The notes beneath the pieces are model-generated. The model made no database searches, was not told the origin of the DNA, and saw only the letters and a list, made by a program, of their open reading frames with translations. From contig JAEUSY010000023.1 of NCBI GenBank assembly GCA_016788295.1, forward strand, positions 53,150 to 117,149: 64,000 nucleotides of DNA, in the 5' to 3' direction. The position numbers and the translations under genes are program-made. This stretch comes from Flavobacteriales bacterium (GTDB taxonomy: Bacteria > Bacteroidota > Bacteroidia > Flavobacteriales_F > PHOS-HE28). Below, one piece after another: positions 18,284 through 28,882 of this stretch; position 1 is the first letter of the stretch; every line of letters begins with the position of its first letter.

Positions 18284-19052
18284 GTCCGTTCAGATCGTCC
18301 CATGTTGTGGTGACCGCCCCGTCGTTCCGATGGGGCGTTCGCTTTAGGATGTCGCGCTCCCATGCCATGCGCGCTTCGTCCACCTCATCACCAGGGTCGG
18401 TGCCTTCGAGCGGAACGGGGTCCTCGTCCTCGGGATCATCGAGCACGATGACGGGGTCCTGCACGGCGGGCGGTACCTGCCGATGCACGAAGGCCAGCAC
18501 CACCCCTACCAGTCCGCCGAAGAGATGGCTCTCCCAACTGATGCGTGGCACGATGGGGAAGATGCCCCAGATCATACTGCCGTACATGAACACCACCAAT
18601 AGTGAAAGGGCCATGAGCGTGCGCTGGTTGCGGATAACGCCGGATGTGAACAGGAAAGCCGCCATGGTATAGACCACACCGCTCGCTCCAATGTGCCGAT
18701 CGGGCCTGGCGACCAGCCACACCAGCACGCCAGTGAGCAACCATCCCATGGCCACCACGCGGCCGGCGATCCGCGGGTAGAAATAGAACAAGGCCCAGCC
18801 GAGCAGGAAGCCGGAGAGCACATTGTTGAGGAGGTGCTCAAGGTCACCGTGCAACAGGGGGGAGGTAAGGATGCCCACCAGGCCCTGTCCGGAGCGTGGC
18901 AGCAATCCGAAGCGTACAAGGCCCAGATCGAATGTGGCATTGAGCACGTGCACCGCCGCGATCAGCAGAACGATCAACGCGGGTGGTATCGCGGTGATCA
19001 GCATGCGCGACGGGCGGCGCTCCTGCTGGACCGGTGGGTGGACCTCTTGCAT
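18270..19052 (-). CDS. Rhomboid family intramembrane serine protease
   Basis: A 260-residue membrane protein with six or so transmembrane segments (about residues 20-200). The catalytic serine lies in HIGASGVVY (GxSG motif) and the catalytic histidine in SWESHLFGGLVGV, the standard rhomboid dyad. LLHGDLEHLLNNVLSGFLLG is the conserved HxxxN-like first helix. The last 60 residues are an acidic cytoplasmic tail (DDPEDEDPVPLEGTDPGDE). It cleaves membrane proteins within the bilayer; the substrate is unknown. Confidence 0.93.
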   Translation of the reverse strand: MQEVHPPVQQERRPSRMLITAIPPALIVLLIAAVHVLNATFDLGLVRFGLLPRSGQGLVGILTSPLLHGDLEHLLNNVLSGFLLGWALFYFYPRIAGRVVAMGWLLTGVLVWLVARPDRHIGASGVVYTMAAFLFTSGVIRNQRTLMALSLLVVFMYGSMIWGIFPIVPRISWESHLFGGLVGVVLAFVHRQVPPAVQDPVIVLDDPEDEDPVPLEGTDPGDEVDEARMAWERDILKRTPHRNDGAVTTTWDDLNGPTGL

Positions 19053-19121
19053 GGTGGCGGGCCTTTCAAAGATCGGGCCTCTGGAGCGGCACGGCCATTG
19101 TGACAGGCCGAAGGCTATCCG

Positions 19122-19129
19122 TTACTTTG
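19122..19129 (+). promoter_or_regulatory. -7-like box close to the cytochrome gene
   Basis: TTACTTTG matches TAnnTTTG at seven of eight positions and lies 7 bases before the ATG at 19137, suggesting a very short or absent leader. Confidence 0.4.
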
Positions 19130-19136
19130 CCTCACC

Positions 19137-19589
19137 ATGTTGTACAAGGCCCTCACCACCGTTCTGATCATTGTTGTTGCCATGGCCGGTTGCTCCGCCG
19201 GAAAGACGGACAGCCCGATGGAAGCGGCGACCGTGGTGCAGGAAGTGGCCCCTGCCAGTGAGCTGGCCCTGCTGATGCGCACCATGGCCGCCCATGCCGA
19301 TAGCGTGAAGGCAGCAGTGAACCGGGGCGACAAGAAACTGCCACCCTACCCCAAGGAGATCGAGAAGCTGTTCACGGCCACGCCCACGGACGGCATGCAC
19401 ATCGACCCCATCACCTTCCCCACCTTCGGTAAGGACTACCAGTCCAAGGTGGAAGCCCTGTACAAGGCGGCCAAAAAGGACCGAAAGCAGGCCTACAACG
19501 CATTGGTGCAGAGCTGCGCCAACTGCCACGGCACCCATTGCCCCGGTCCGCTGATGCGCATCCGGAAGATGTATGTGAAGGTCGATTGA
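19137..19589 (+). CDS. Monohaem c-type cytochrome lipoprotein
   Basis: A 150-residue protein. The lipobox VAMAGC places the acylated cysteine at residue 19, so it is anchored in a membrane facing the periplasm. A single haem-binding CANCH motif lies at residues 127-131, near the C-terminus, in the pattern of cytochrome c' or diheme-peroxidase-like small cytochromes. The helical region AELALLMRTMAAHADSVKAAV resembles a cytochrome c'-type four-helix bundle, in which CxxCH is near the end; this sub-family call is inference. No redox operon surrounds it. Confidence 0.82.
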   Translation: MLYKALTTVLIIVVAMAGCSAGKTDSPMEAATVVQEVAPASELALLMRTMAAHADSVKAAVNRGDKKLPPYPKEIEKLFTATPTDGMHIDPITFPTFGKDYQSKVEALYKAAKKDRKQAYNALVQSCANCHGTHCPGPLMRIRKMYVKVD

Positions 19590-19618
19590 GGACGGCCCTT
19601 GGCCGAAGCCGGGCAGCC

Positions 19619-20221
19619 CTACATCGAGGCCACCACTTTGCCACTTGGCGTACGGTGACCACCGGGATAAAAGGCGCCCACCTTCACCTTCGATTCCAGC
19701 AGGAACTGTATGATATCGAATGAAGGACGGCTATCCGTGGCGCGCAACACCAGTTCGGCCGTGGCCTCGGCATCGTTGCCTGCGCGGTGGTGCCTGAGCG
19801 GGATGCCGTGAAAGGCACACATGGGTCCAAGGCCGTAGGAAGTGCGGCCGGGCCACACTTTGCGGGCCATGCTCACGCTACAGAAATACTGGAAGGTGGG
19901 GTGCACCAGGCCCTGGCCTGCAAGCGTGCTGCGCAGCACGGACATATCGAATGCCGCATTATGCGCCACCACCACGTTCTCGTGCAACAGATCGGCCACC
20001 TCGTTCCAGATATCCCGCCAGCGCGGCGCCTGGGCCACATCTTGTGGCGTAATGCCATGAACGGCGATGTTGTACGGGCTGAAGAACGGCCACTGTGGTG
20101 GCTTGATGAGCCAGTTGCGCACCTCGCGCACCACGCCACCCCGCACGATGGCAATACCCAGTTCACAAGGGCTATCGGGCTGGGCCGTAGCGGTCTCGAA
20201 GTCGAGGGCGAGGAAGTCCAT
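19619..20221 (-). CDS. DnaQ-like 3'-5' exonuclease (DEDDh)
   Basis: A 200-residue exonuclease. DFLALDFETATAQ holds the first two acidic residues (D7, E9), VAHNAAFDMSVL the third aspartate, and HRAGNDAEATAEL the histidine and fourth aspartate of the DEDDh set. The GLGPMCAFHGIPLRHHRAGNDA block is typical of the DNA polymerase III epsilon-like single-domain nucleases. I start at ATG 20221 because MDFLALDFET is the usual opening; sixteen upstream in-frame codons look unrelated. Confidence 0.92.
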   Translation of the reverse strand: MDFLALDFETATAQPDSPCELGIAIVRGGVVREVRNWLIKPPQWPFFSPYNIAVHGITPQDVAQAPRWRDIWNEVADLLHENVVVAHNAAFDMSVLRSTLAGQGLVHPTFQYFCSVSMARKVWPGRTSYGLGPMCAFHGIPLRHHRAGNDAEATAELVLRATDSRPSFDIIQFLLESKVKVGAFYPGGHRTPSGKVVASM

Positions 20222-20277
20222 TAGCAGGGTGACCAAGGTAGGGACGGACGACCAACGAGAGAGTCCCAACAGAGCGA

Positions 20278-20427
20278 TGGGAAGGACAGGTGACCGGATT
20301 GAAACACCTGCGGGAAATGGCCGGTGACAAGTGGTTGCGAGGGCTGCTGCTTCACCCGGGGCTGGGCATCACGCCCTTCGACAAGGACATCCACGCTGTG
20401 CCATTGAGCGCCTTGTGGGAATGGTAG
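20278..20427 (+). pseudogene. Relic: C-terminal end of a DUF4143 AAA ATPase
   Basis: Read from 20278 on the plus strand, about 49 codons end in a stop at 20425-20427. The tail reads LRGLLLHPGLGITPFD (20329-20376) followed by DIHAVPLSALWEW, which is the characteristic last strand and helix of the archaeal-type ATPases with a DUF4143 domain. An in-frame stop at 20239-20241 and the lack of any Walker motif show that only the end survives. The rest was presumably deleted, perhaps when the exonuclease end of the region was joined. Confidence 0.7.
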
Positions 20428-20468
20428 GTGGCTGGAAATTCGCCATGCCATGGCGAATTTCCAGCCAC
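20428..20468. repeat. Perfect 19-bp hairpin with 3-base loop
   Basis: Arms 20428-20446 and 20450-20468 (GTGGCTGGAAATTCGCCAT and its exact reverse complement) flank the loop GCC. It begins right after the stop of the ATPase relic and ends 10 bases before the dapA stop. There is no T-run on either strand, so a simple intrinsic terminator is not the best reading; a terminator for both converging units or a small mobile-repeat remnant are the options. Confidence 0.8.
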
Positions 20469-20478
20469 TTGGCAGGCC

Positions 20479-21372
20479 TTACAACTTCACCACCTCCGCA
20501 TCAGCAAGCGCCTGGTAGAGCTTCTTTGCAGTGCCTTCGCTGATGTTCACCAAGGGCAGGCGCAGGTGATCGCCGCAGATGCCGAGCACCTTCAGCACGT
20601 TCTTGATGCCGCCGGGATTGCCTTCCGCGAAGAGGAGATCGATCACTTCGATGAGGCGCAAGTGTTCGCGGCGCGCGTTTTCCAGGTCCCCTTTCAACGC
20701 GGCGTTCACCAGAGCGCTGAACTCGTTCGGCAGGGCATTGCCCACCACACTGATGACGCCAACGCCACCCATGGCAATAATGGGCAGGGTGAGCGCATCA
20801 TCGCCGCTGATGAGCATGAAGTCCTTGGGCTTGTGCTTCAGGATGCGCCCCATCTGGTCCAGGTTGGCGCTGGCCTCCTTGATGGCGATGATGTTCTTGA
20901 AATCCTTGGCGAGCCGTAGTGTGGTCTCCGCCGTCATGTTACTGCCGGTGCGGCCGGGCACGTTGTAAAGGATGATGGGCCGAAGCGCCACTTGGGCCAA
21001 GGCCTTATAGTGCTGGTAGATGCCCTCCTGTGTAGGCTTGTTGTAGTAGGGGCTCACGCTGAGGATGGCATCCACACCGTCCATCTCGAAGCTGTTCAAC
21101 GTCTCGATGACCTCGACTGTATTGTTCCCGCCACAACCGAGCACCACGGGCACACGGTTCCGCACGAAGCCGATGGTCTGGGCCAGCAGCTCGTGCTTCT
21201 CGGCCTTGGTGAGGGTTACGCTCTCGCCGGTGGTGCCCATGGACACCACGTAGTCCACACCACCCGAGATCTGGTGGTCGATGAGCTTCTCGAGGCCGGC
21301 GTAGTCGATCTGGCCATTGGAACGGAAGGGGGTAACGAGTGCGACACCAAGGCCGCGGAAACGATCATCCAT
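20479..21372 (-). CDS. dapA: 4-hydroxy-tetrahydrodipicolinate synthase
   Basis: A 297-residue class I aldolase-type enzyme condensing pyruvate with aspartate semialdehyde, the first step of the diaminopimelate/lysine branch. The Schiff-base lysine is K165 (IIAIKEAS), the proton-relay tyrosine Y136 (LYNVPGRTG) and the TTGE motif at 47-50. Length is normal. It heads away from the exonuclease, downstream of the DUF6913 gene with 26 bases between them. Cytoplasmic. Confidence 0.97.
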   Translation of the reverse strand: MDDRFRGLGVALVTPFRSNGQIDYAGLEKLIDHQISGGVDYVVSMGTTGESVTLTKAEKHELLAQTIGFVRNRVPVVLGCGGNNTVEVIETLNSFEMDGVDAILSVSPYYNKPTQEGIYQHYKALAQVALRPIILYNVPGRTGSNMTAETTLRLAKDFKNIIAIKEASANLDQMGRILKHKPKDFMLISGDDALTLPIIAMGGVGVISVVGNALPNEFSALVNAALKGDLENARREHLRLIEVIDLLFAEGNPGGIKNVLKVLGICGDHLRLPLVNISEGTAKKLYQALADAEVVKL

Positions 21373-21398
21373 GGGAATAGGCCGCCAATGGAGGCGGA

Positions 21399-24646
<3,248 letters not shown>

Positions 24647-24650
<4 letters not shown>

Positions 24651-25504
24651 CGCACAGCGTGTATGAAACGGTGATGGCCGGTGAGATCAGGGAGCACTTC
24701 CACGTCTGCAAAGGACATGCTCTTCAGCAGATCGCCCACTGAAGGTGTGTAACGGTGATGCCCCTCGAACCAGAGATCACCACCGGGTGGGAGCTGCTGA
24801 CATGCAAGGGACGCGATGGTGCGATAGAACAGCAAAGGGTCATCATCGGCCACGAACAACGCCACATGTGGCTCATGGGCGAGAACGTGCTCGTTCATTT
24901 CGTTGGCATCCGATCGTGGCACGTAAGGCGGATTGCTCACAATGAGGTCCACGGACGAAACTGGTATCCGATCAATGCCGAGCACATCGGCGCGCACCCA
25001 ATCCACCTCCAACCCGTTCGTACGTGCGTTATCACGGGCCTGTACGAGCGCAGCCTCGGATACATCAATACCAAGCACATGAGCTGAGGGGAACGCATTC
25101 TTGAGGGCCAATGCGATGCAACCGCTTCCTGTACCGACGTCCACAATTCTTCCCGGCACTTTTCCCGAACGGATGATGCGGTCCACCAGTTCCTCGGTCT
25201 CCGGTCGAGGGATCAGGACGCCGGGTCCAACGCGCAATTGAAGTCCATGGAACTCAACGGTGCCGAGGACATATTGCAGCGGCTCACCTGCACGGAGGCG
25301 CTTCAGGGGCATGTACACCTTCAGCAGCTCCGATTCGCTCAGCGCCTCGCCCCTCCGCAGGTCGAACTGGGCCATGTCCCAACCCAACCGATCGGCGAAC
25401 ACCGAACGCACGATCGCACGCACCTCACCTTCCTCGTAGCGGTCGGCGAGTTGGAGCCGGTATTGGCCCAGCACAGAGGATACGCGATTGTCGGCGGTAC
25501 GCAC
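24647..25504 (-). CDS. prmC: Release factor glutamine methyltransferase
   Basis: A 285-residue SAM-dependent methyltransferase that modifies the GGQ glutamine of peptide-chain release factors. The SAM-binding motif VDVGTGSG is at 121-128 and the substrate-binding NPPY at 191-194. I use the GTG at 25504: it gives the usual length, and a perfect -7 box lies 4 bases before it. A longer reading into 25774 only mirrors ribD and is rejected. Divergent from ribD with a 70-base gap. Confidence 0.94.
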
Positions 25505-25508
25505 GGTG

Positions 25509-25516
25509 CAAAAATA
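25509..25516 (-). promoter_or_regulatory. TAnnTTTG -7 box adjoining the prmC start
   Basis: On the minus strand TATTTTTG is an exact consensus match ending 4 bases before the GTG start of prmC. This geometry predicts a leaderless transcript beginning at the start codon. Confidence 0.55.
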
Positions 25517-25557
25517 GCCCGCCGTCCGGGGCCTACGGGAGAAGGCTTCCCTTGGTG

Positions 25558-25565
25558 CAACTTTG
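25558..25565 (+). promoter_or_regulatory. -7-like box close to ribD
   Basis: CAACTTTG matches TAnnTTTG at seven of eight positions and lies 9 bases before the ribD ATG. With the prmC box it makes the 70-base gap a compact divergent promoter region. Confidence 0.4.
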
Positions 25566-25574
25566 CGCCCCGCC

Positions 25575-26648
25575 ATGCACACCCGTTGGATGCACCGTTG
25601 TCTTGAACTGGCCACCCTGGGCGCAGGTGACGTGGCCCCGAACCCCATGGTGGGTGCGGTGCTGGTGCAGGGCGATCGCATACTCGCGGAGGGCTGGCAT
25701 CGTGCTCTTGGCGGACCGCATGCGGAAGTGCATTGTCTAAACGCATACAGCGGTCCCATTCCTGCTGATGCCACGCTCTATGTGAACTTGGAGCCATGCG
25801 CGCATCATGGCCGAACACCGCCCTGCGCCGACCTGATCGTGGAACGCGGCGTGCGCAACGTGATGGTGGGCATGCAGGACCCCTTCCCTGCCGTGGCCGG
25901 GAAAGGCATCGAACGCATGCGCGCGGCGGGAATTGAAGTGACGATTGGCGTTCTGGAGCAGGACTGCCGTTGGCTCAACCGTCGCTTCCTCACTTCGGTG
26001 GAACAAGGGCGTCCGTATATCATACTTAAATGGGCGCGTTCTGCGGACGGTTTCCTCGATCGCCATCCGCGTGGTGCGCGGGAAGTGCAACGCATCAGTA
26101 CACCGACCACGGACGTGCTAGTGCATCGTTGGCGCGCGGAAGAGCAGGCTATTCTGGTGGGCAGCCGCACGGTGATCAACGACGACCCGCAATTGTCCGT
26201 TCGCCACGTACCAGGCAGGCAACCGTTGCGCGTGGTCATTGACCGCACGGCATCAACAGCGGCCACCTCGAAGGTGTACGATGACAGTGCGCCGACCTTG
26301 CTGTTCACGGCAAAACATCGCTCGGGCATCCCCTGCGAACAAGTACTTGTCGGTGATGTGGACAACGTGCTGCAACGCGTGCTCGCAGAACTTCACCATC
26401 GGCAGGTACGTTCCCTCCTTGTTGAAGGTGGCGCCACGACCCTGAACGCGTTCCTGGAAGAAGGTCTGTGGGACGAGGCTCGTGTGATCGAAGGTGTCCT
26501 CCGGTTCGGGGCTGGCACACCCGCACCCGTGTTAATGACCAAACCACGCGTGCTGCTCGAACACTCAACTGACCGCATCGCACTGCATATTGATACGCGT
26601 GTCCTCGGCGAGGGCAGCCCAACTCCGACCATCGCATGGCCCTGGTGA
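25575..26648 (+). CDS. ribD: Bifunctional riboflavin deaminase/reductase
   Basis: A 357-residue two-domain enzyme for the second and third steps of riboflavin synthesis. The deaminase domain (about 1-145) has the zinc ligands in GGPHAEVHC (H49, E51) and PCAHHGRTPPC (C75, C84). The reductase domain (about 150-357) has ILKWARSADGFLD and the NADPH-binding LLVEGGATTLNAFLEEG. ATG 25575 is chosen; a second ATG five codons on is possible. Its last 13 bases overlap the next gene. ribH is elsewhere in the window. Confidence 0.95.
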   Translation: MHTRWMHRCLELATLGAGDVAPNPMVGAVLVQGDRILAEGWHRALGGPHAEVHCLNAYSGPIPADATLYVNLEPCAHHGRTPPCADLIVERGVRNVMVGMQDPFPAVAGKGIERMRAAGIEVTIGVLEQDCRWLNRRFLTSVEQGRPYIILKWARSADGFLDRHPRGAREVQRISTPTTDVLVHRWRAEEQAILVGSRTVINDDPQLSVRHVPGRQPLRVVIDRTASTAATSKVYDDSAPTLLFTAKHRSGIPCEQVLVGDVDNVLQRVLAELHHRQVRSLLVEGGATTLNAFLEEGLWDEARVIEGVLRFGAGTPAPVLMTKPRVLLEHSTDRIALHIDTRVLGEGSPTPTIAWPW

Positions 26649-27490
26649 TCCTCGCGGCGCTGAGCATGGCGGCGCTGTTCCTGCTGTTCAAGATCTTCGA
26701 CAAGCGGGGGATCGCGCTACTGCCCGCGATCGTGGTCAACTACTTCGTTGCGTTCACCTGCGGGGTACTGGTGGCTGCGCCATGGAATGCCGGGGACCTC
26801 ACCCCCATCGCCCTTCCGGTGAGTGTGCTCGGTGTGCTCTTCATCACGCTGTTCTACCTCACGGGTGTGAGTACCCAGCGCGCCGGAGTGGCAGCGACAT
26901 CCGTGGCCAGCAAAATGAGCCTTGTGCTCACCGTGCTCGCGGCAGTTGCACTGCATGGCGAACGGCCCGGCATCATGGGCTGGACCGGCATTTTGCTGGC
27001 GCTTGTTGGCGTGGTGCTCTCCTCCTGGGCAAGCGGTCCGCCCGGTGCGCGCGGTACTTGGGCACTGCCAGCGCTGTTGTTCCTCGGCAACGCGGCCATC
27101 GACATCACCCTTAATGCCACGCAACGGAACCTGCTCACACCAAGCACAGAGCCCGTGTTCGCCACCTTGATCTTCGGCGTGGCAGGCATTCTGGGCGTGG
27201 TATGGCTGTTGGCCGAGCACAACGCCAAGCTCCTATTGGACCCGCGCATTCTGATCGCGGGTCTCGTGCTGGGCACGATCAACTACGCATCGCTCTATTT
27301 CATTGTCGGAGCCTTGGCACGCAGTGGCTTCCCCGCAAGCAGTGTGTTTCCCTTGATGAACATTGGCGTGATCCTGTTCGGCACGGCGGCCTCCATCGCG
27401 CTCTTCCGCGAACGACTTCGTGCGGTGCAGTGGATCGGTATCGGTTGTGCCATCGTTGCACTGGTCCTCATTATCGGCTCCAACACATGA
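26636..27490 (+). CDS. EamA/DMT family membrane transporter
   Basis: A 284-residue integral membrane protein with ten hydrophobic helices in two repeated halves, the drug/metabolite transporter layout. Helices include ILAALSMAALFLLFKIFD and LGVLFITLFYLTGVSTQRAGVAATSVASKMSLVL, the latter containing the conserved first EamA repeat. The final helix WIGIGCAIVALVLIIG ends the second. Overlaps ribD by 13 bases and yigZ-like by 4, so co-expressed. A riboflavin link is suggested only by position; the substrate is unknown. Confidence 0.88.
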   Translation: MALVILAALSMAALFLLFKIFDKRGIALLPAIVVNYFVAFTCGVLVAAPWNAGDLTPIALPVSVLGVLFITLFYLTGVSTQRAGVAATSVASKMSLVLTVLAAVALHGERPGIMGWTGILLALVGVVLSSWASGPPGARGTWALPALLFLGNAAIDITLNATQRNLLTPSTEPVFATLIFGVAGILGVVWLLAEHNAKLLLDPRILIAGLVLGTINYASLYFIVGALARSGFPASSVFPLMNIGVILFGTAASIALFRERLRAVQWIGIGCAIVALVLIIGSNT

Positions 27491-28098
27491 CCGCCGACCA
27501 CTACCTGACGCTCGCCGGGGAAAGCACGGCCATGCTTCGGGAAAAGGCCAGTCGGTTCATCGGCATCGCGTTCCCCATTGCCAACGAAGAGCAATTCAAG
27601 GAGCGCCTGACCACCGCGCAGAAGGAACACCATGCGGCGAGGCATTGGTGCTGGGCCTACGTATTGGGGCACCATGGCGAGGTACACCGCTCCAACGACG
27701 ATGGCGAACCAGCGGGCACTGCGGGCAAGCCGATCCTGCGCCATCTGCAAGGGGCAGGGCTTACGTACAGCGCAGTGATCGTTGTGCGCTACTTCGGGGG
27801 CACCTTGTTAGGTAAAGGTGGATTGGTGCAAGCCTACGGTGAAGCGGCCCGCGCGGCCATTGAACAAGGAACCACTGATCAATGCGTTGTGACCGCCCTG
27901 GTACACCTTACTTGTGGTTATGCACAGTTCGACAAGTTGCGGAGCGAAGTGGCGGACCTTGGTGGATCGGTGATGGACAGTCGCTTCGATGCGCTTTGCC
28001 ACGCAACGATCGCGCTTCCACAAAGCCGTGTGCCCGCAGCGGTGGAGCGATGGGTCCTTCAAGGCGTGCACGTTATCCCCCACGATCAGTCGAAGTAG
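27487..28098 (+). CDS. YigZ/IMPACT family protein
   Basis: A 203-residue protein of the UPF0029 family. Signature blocks are REKASRFIGIAFPI near the start, the SNDDGEPAGTAGKPIL motif and VVRYFGGTLLGKGGLVQAYG, together forming the N-terminal RNase PH-like fold; a ferredoxin-like C-terminal part follows. Relatives affect translation control (IMPACT) and proline dipeptidase-type names are historical. Start ATG overlaps the upstream stop (ATGA). Its 3' end overlaps the convergent thioesterase gene by 13 bases. Confidence 0.92.
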   Translation: MTADHYLTLAGESTAMLREKASRFIGIAFPIANEEQFKERLTTAQKEHHAARHWCWAYVLGHHGEVHRSNDDGEPAGTAGKPILRHLQGAGLTYSAVIVVRYFGGTLLGKGGLVQAYGEAARAAIEQGTTDQCVVTALVHLTCGYAQFDKLRSEVADLGGSVMDSRFDALCHATIALPQSRVPAAVERWVLQGVHVIPHDQSK

Positions 28099-28493
28099 CT
28101 CTTCATCCGATCGAGCAATTCCTGAGGAGCACGTCTCGGCCGCATGGTGGCACGGTCCACGAAGACGAGTGTGGTAGAGGCTTCAGAGAGCAGATCACCG
28201 TCCTCGTTCAACACCTTATAGTCGAACACAATGCGCACACCGGGGGGCGATATGATACGTGTCCGGATGGTGAGCACATCGTCATACCCAGCAGGGCGGT
28301 GATAGGTAATGTGGAGGTCGTGCACGGGCAGCATCACGCCCTCCTCCTCCAGCCTTTTGTAAGGAAAGCCCAAGCTCCGCAGGGCTTCCACGCGTGCCAC
28401 CTCGAGGAACTCGGCATAGTTGCCGTAGTACACATAGCCCATTTGATCGGTCTCACCGTAGCGGACACGGATGATTGTTTCGTGGATGAACAT
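28086..28493 (-). CDS. Hotdog-fold acyl-CoA thioesterase (YbgC/4HBT type)
   Basis: A 135-residue single hotdog domain. RVRYGETDQMGYVYYGNYAEFLEVARVE contains the 4HBT-family D-x(2)-G-x(3)-Y/H-x(2)-Y active-site pattern, with the aspartate in ETDQMG. Such enzymes hydrolyse short acyl-CoA or acyl-ACP thioesters. I use ATG 28493 (MFIHETIIRVRYGETDQ); 24 further in-frame upstream codons do not resemble the family. Convergent with yigZ-like. Confidence 0.92.
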   Translation of the reverse strand: MFIHETIIRVRYGETDQMGYVYYGNYAEFLEVARVEALRSLGFPYKRLEEEGVMLPVHDLHITYHRPAGYDDVLTIRTRIISPPGVRIVFDYKVLNEDGDLLSEASTTLVFVDRATMRPRRAPQELLDRMKSYFD

Positions 28494-28882
28494 GGCTTGG
28501 GCAAGGTAATCCGTTGACAATGACCGGACTCGTTGTGAAGCGCTTCGCGATGCAGTAACTTTCAACCATTCCCGACATCAGCGCGGGCATTGTTCATAGA
28601 TCGTTCACCGAAGGTCCTGCTCACGTTCCACCACATCATGAAGCCGCATCCGCACCGTTGTGCTCATATCTTCGCAAAGCCGCGTGGGACAAGGCTTCGA
28701 GCACGGGCACAGGAATCACTTCCCCAAACAAAATTTTCCTTTCCGTCAAGTATCCCCCAGATTTTTTTTTCACTTTCTTCGATCCATATTTGCCACCCTT
28801 CCGAAAGACACTGTACCACCGTGCAGTGCGCGATCGAAAGGACCAACCACCGACCACCAACCCGTAACTCGCTGACCCATCC
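28494..28882. other. 389-base non-coding gap upstream of dnaA
   Basis: No gene seen. It contains an AT-rich patch (28730-28800) with a run of nine T at 28762-28770 and a dnaA promoter candidate at 28785-28792. I looked for DnaA boxes (TTATCCACA-like) and found no convincing cluster, so I do not call an origin here. Confidence 0.6.
28785..28792 (+). promoter_or_regulatory. Candidate -7 box of dnaA
   Basis: CATATTTG matches TAnnTTTG at seven of eight positions, about 90 bases before the dnaA start, with a T-run about 20 bases upstream in place of the -33 element. Confidence 0.35.

Noticed and set aside
25505..25774. An N-terminal extension of prmC by 90 codons
   Set aside because: The extension mirrors the ribD coding region, the family length fits the GTG at 25504, and a promoter box lies immediately before it.
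28494..28882. A replication origin just upstream of dnaA
   Set aside because: No cluster of DnaA boxes is visible; only an AT-rich patch and T-run.
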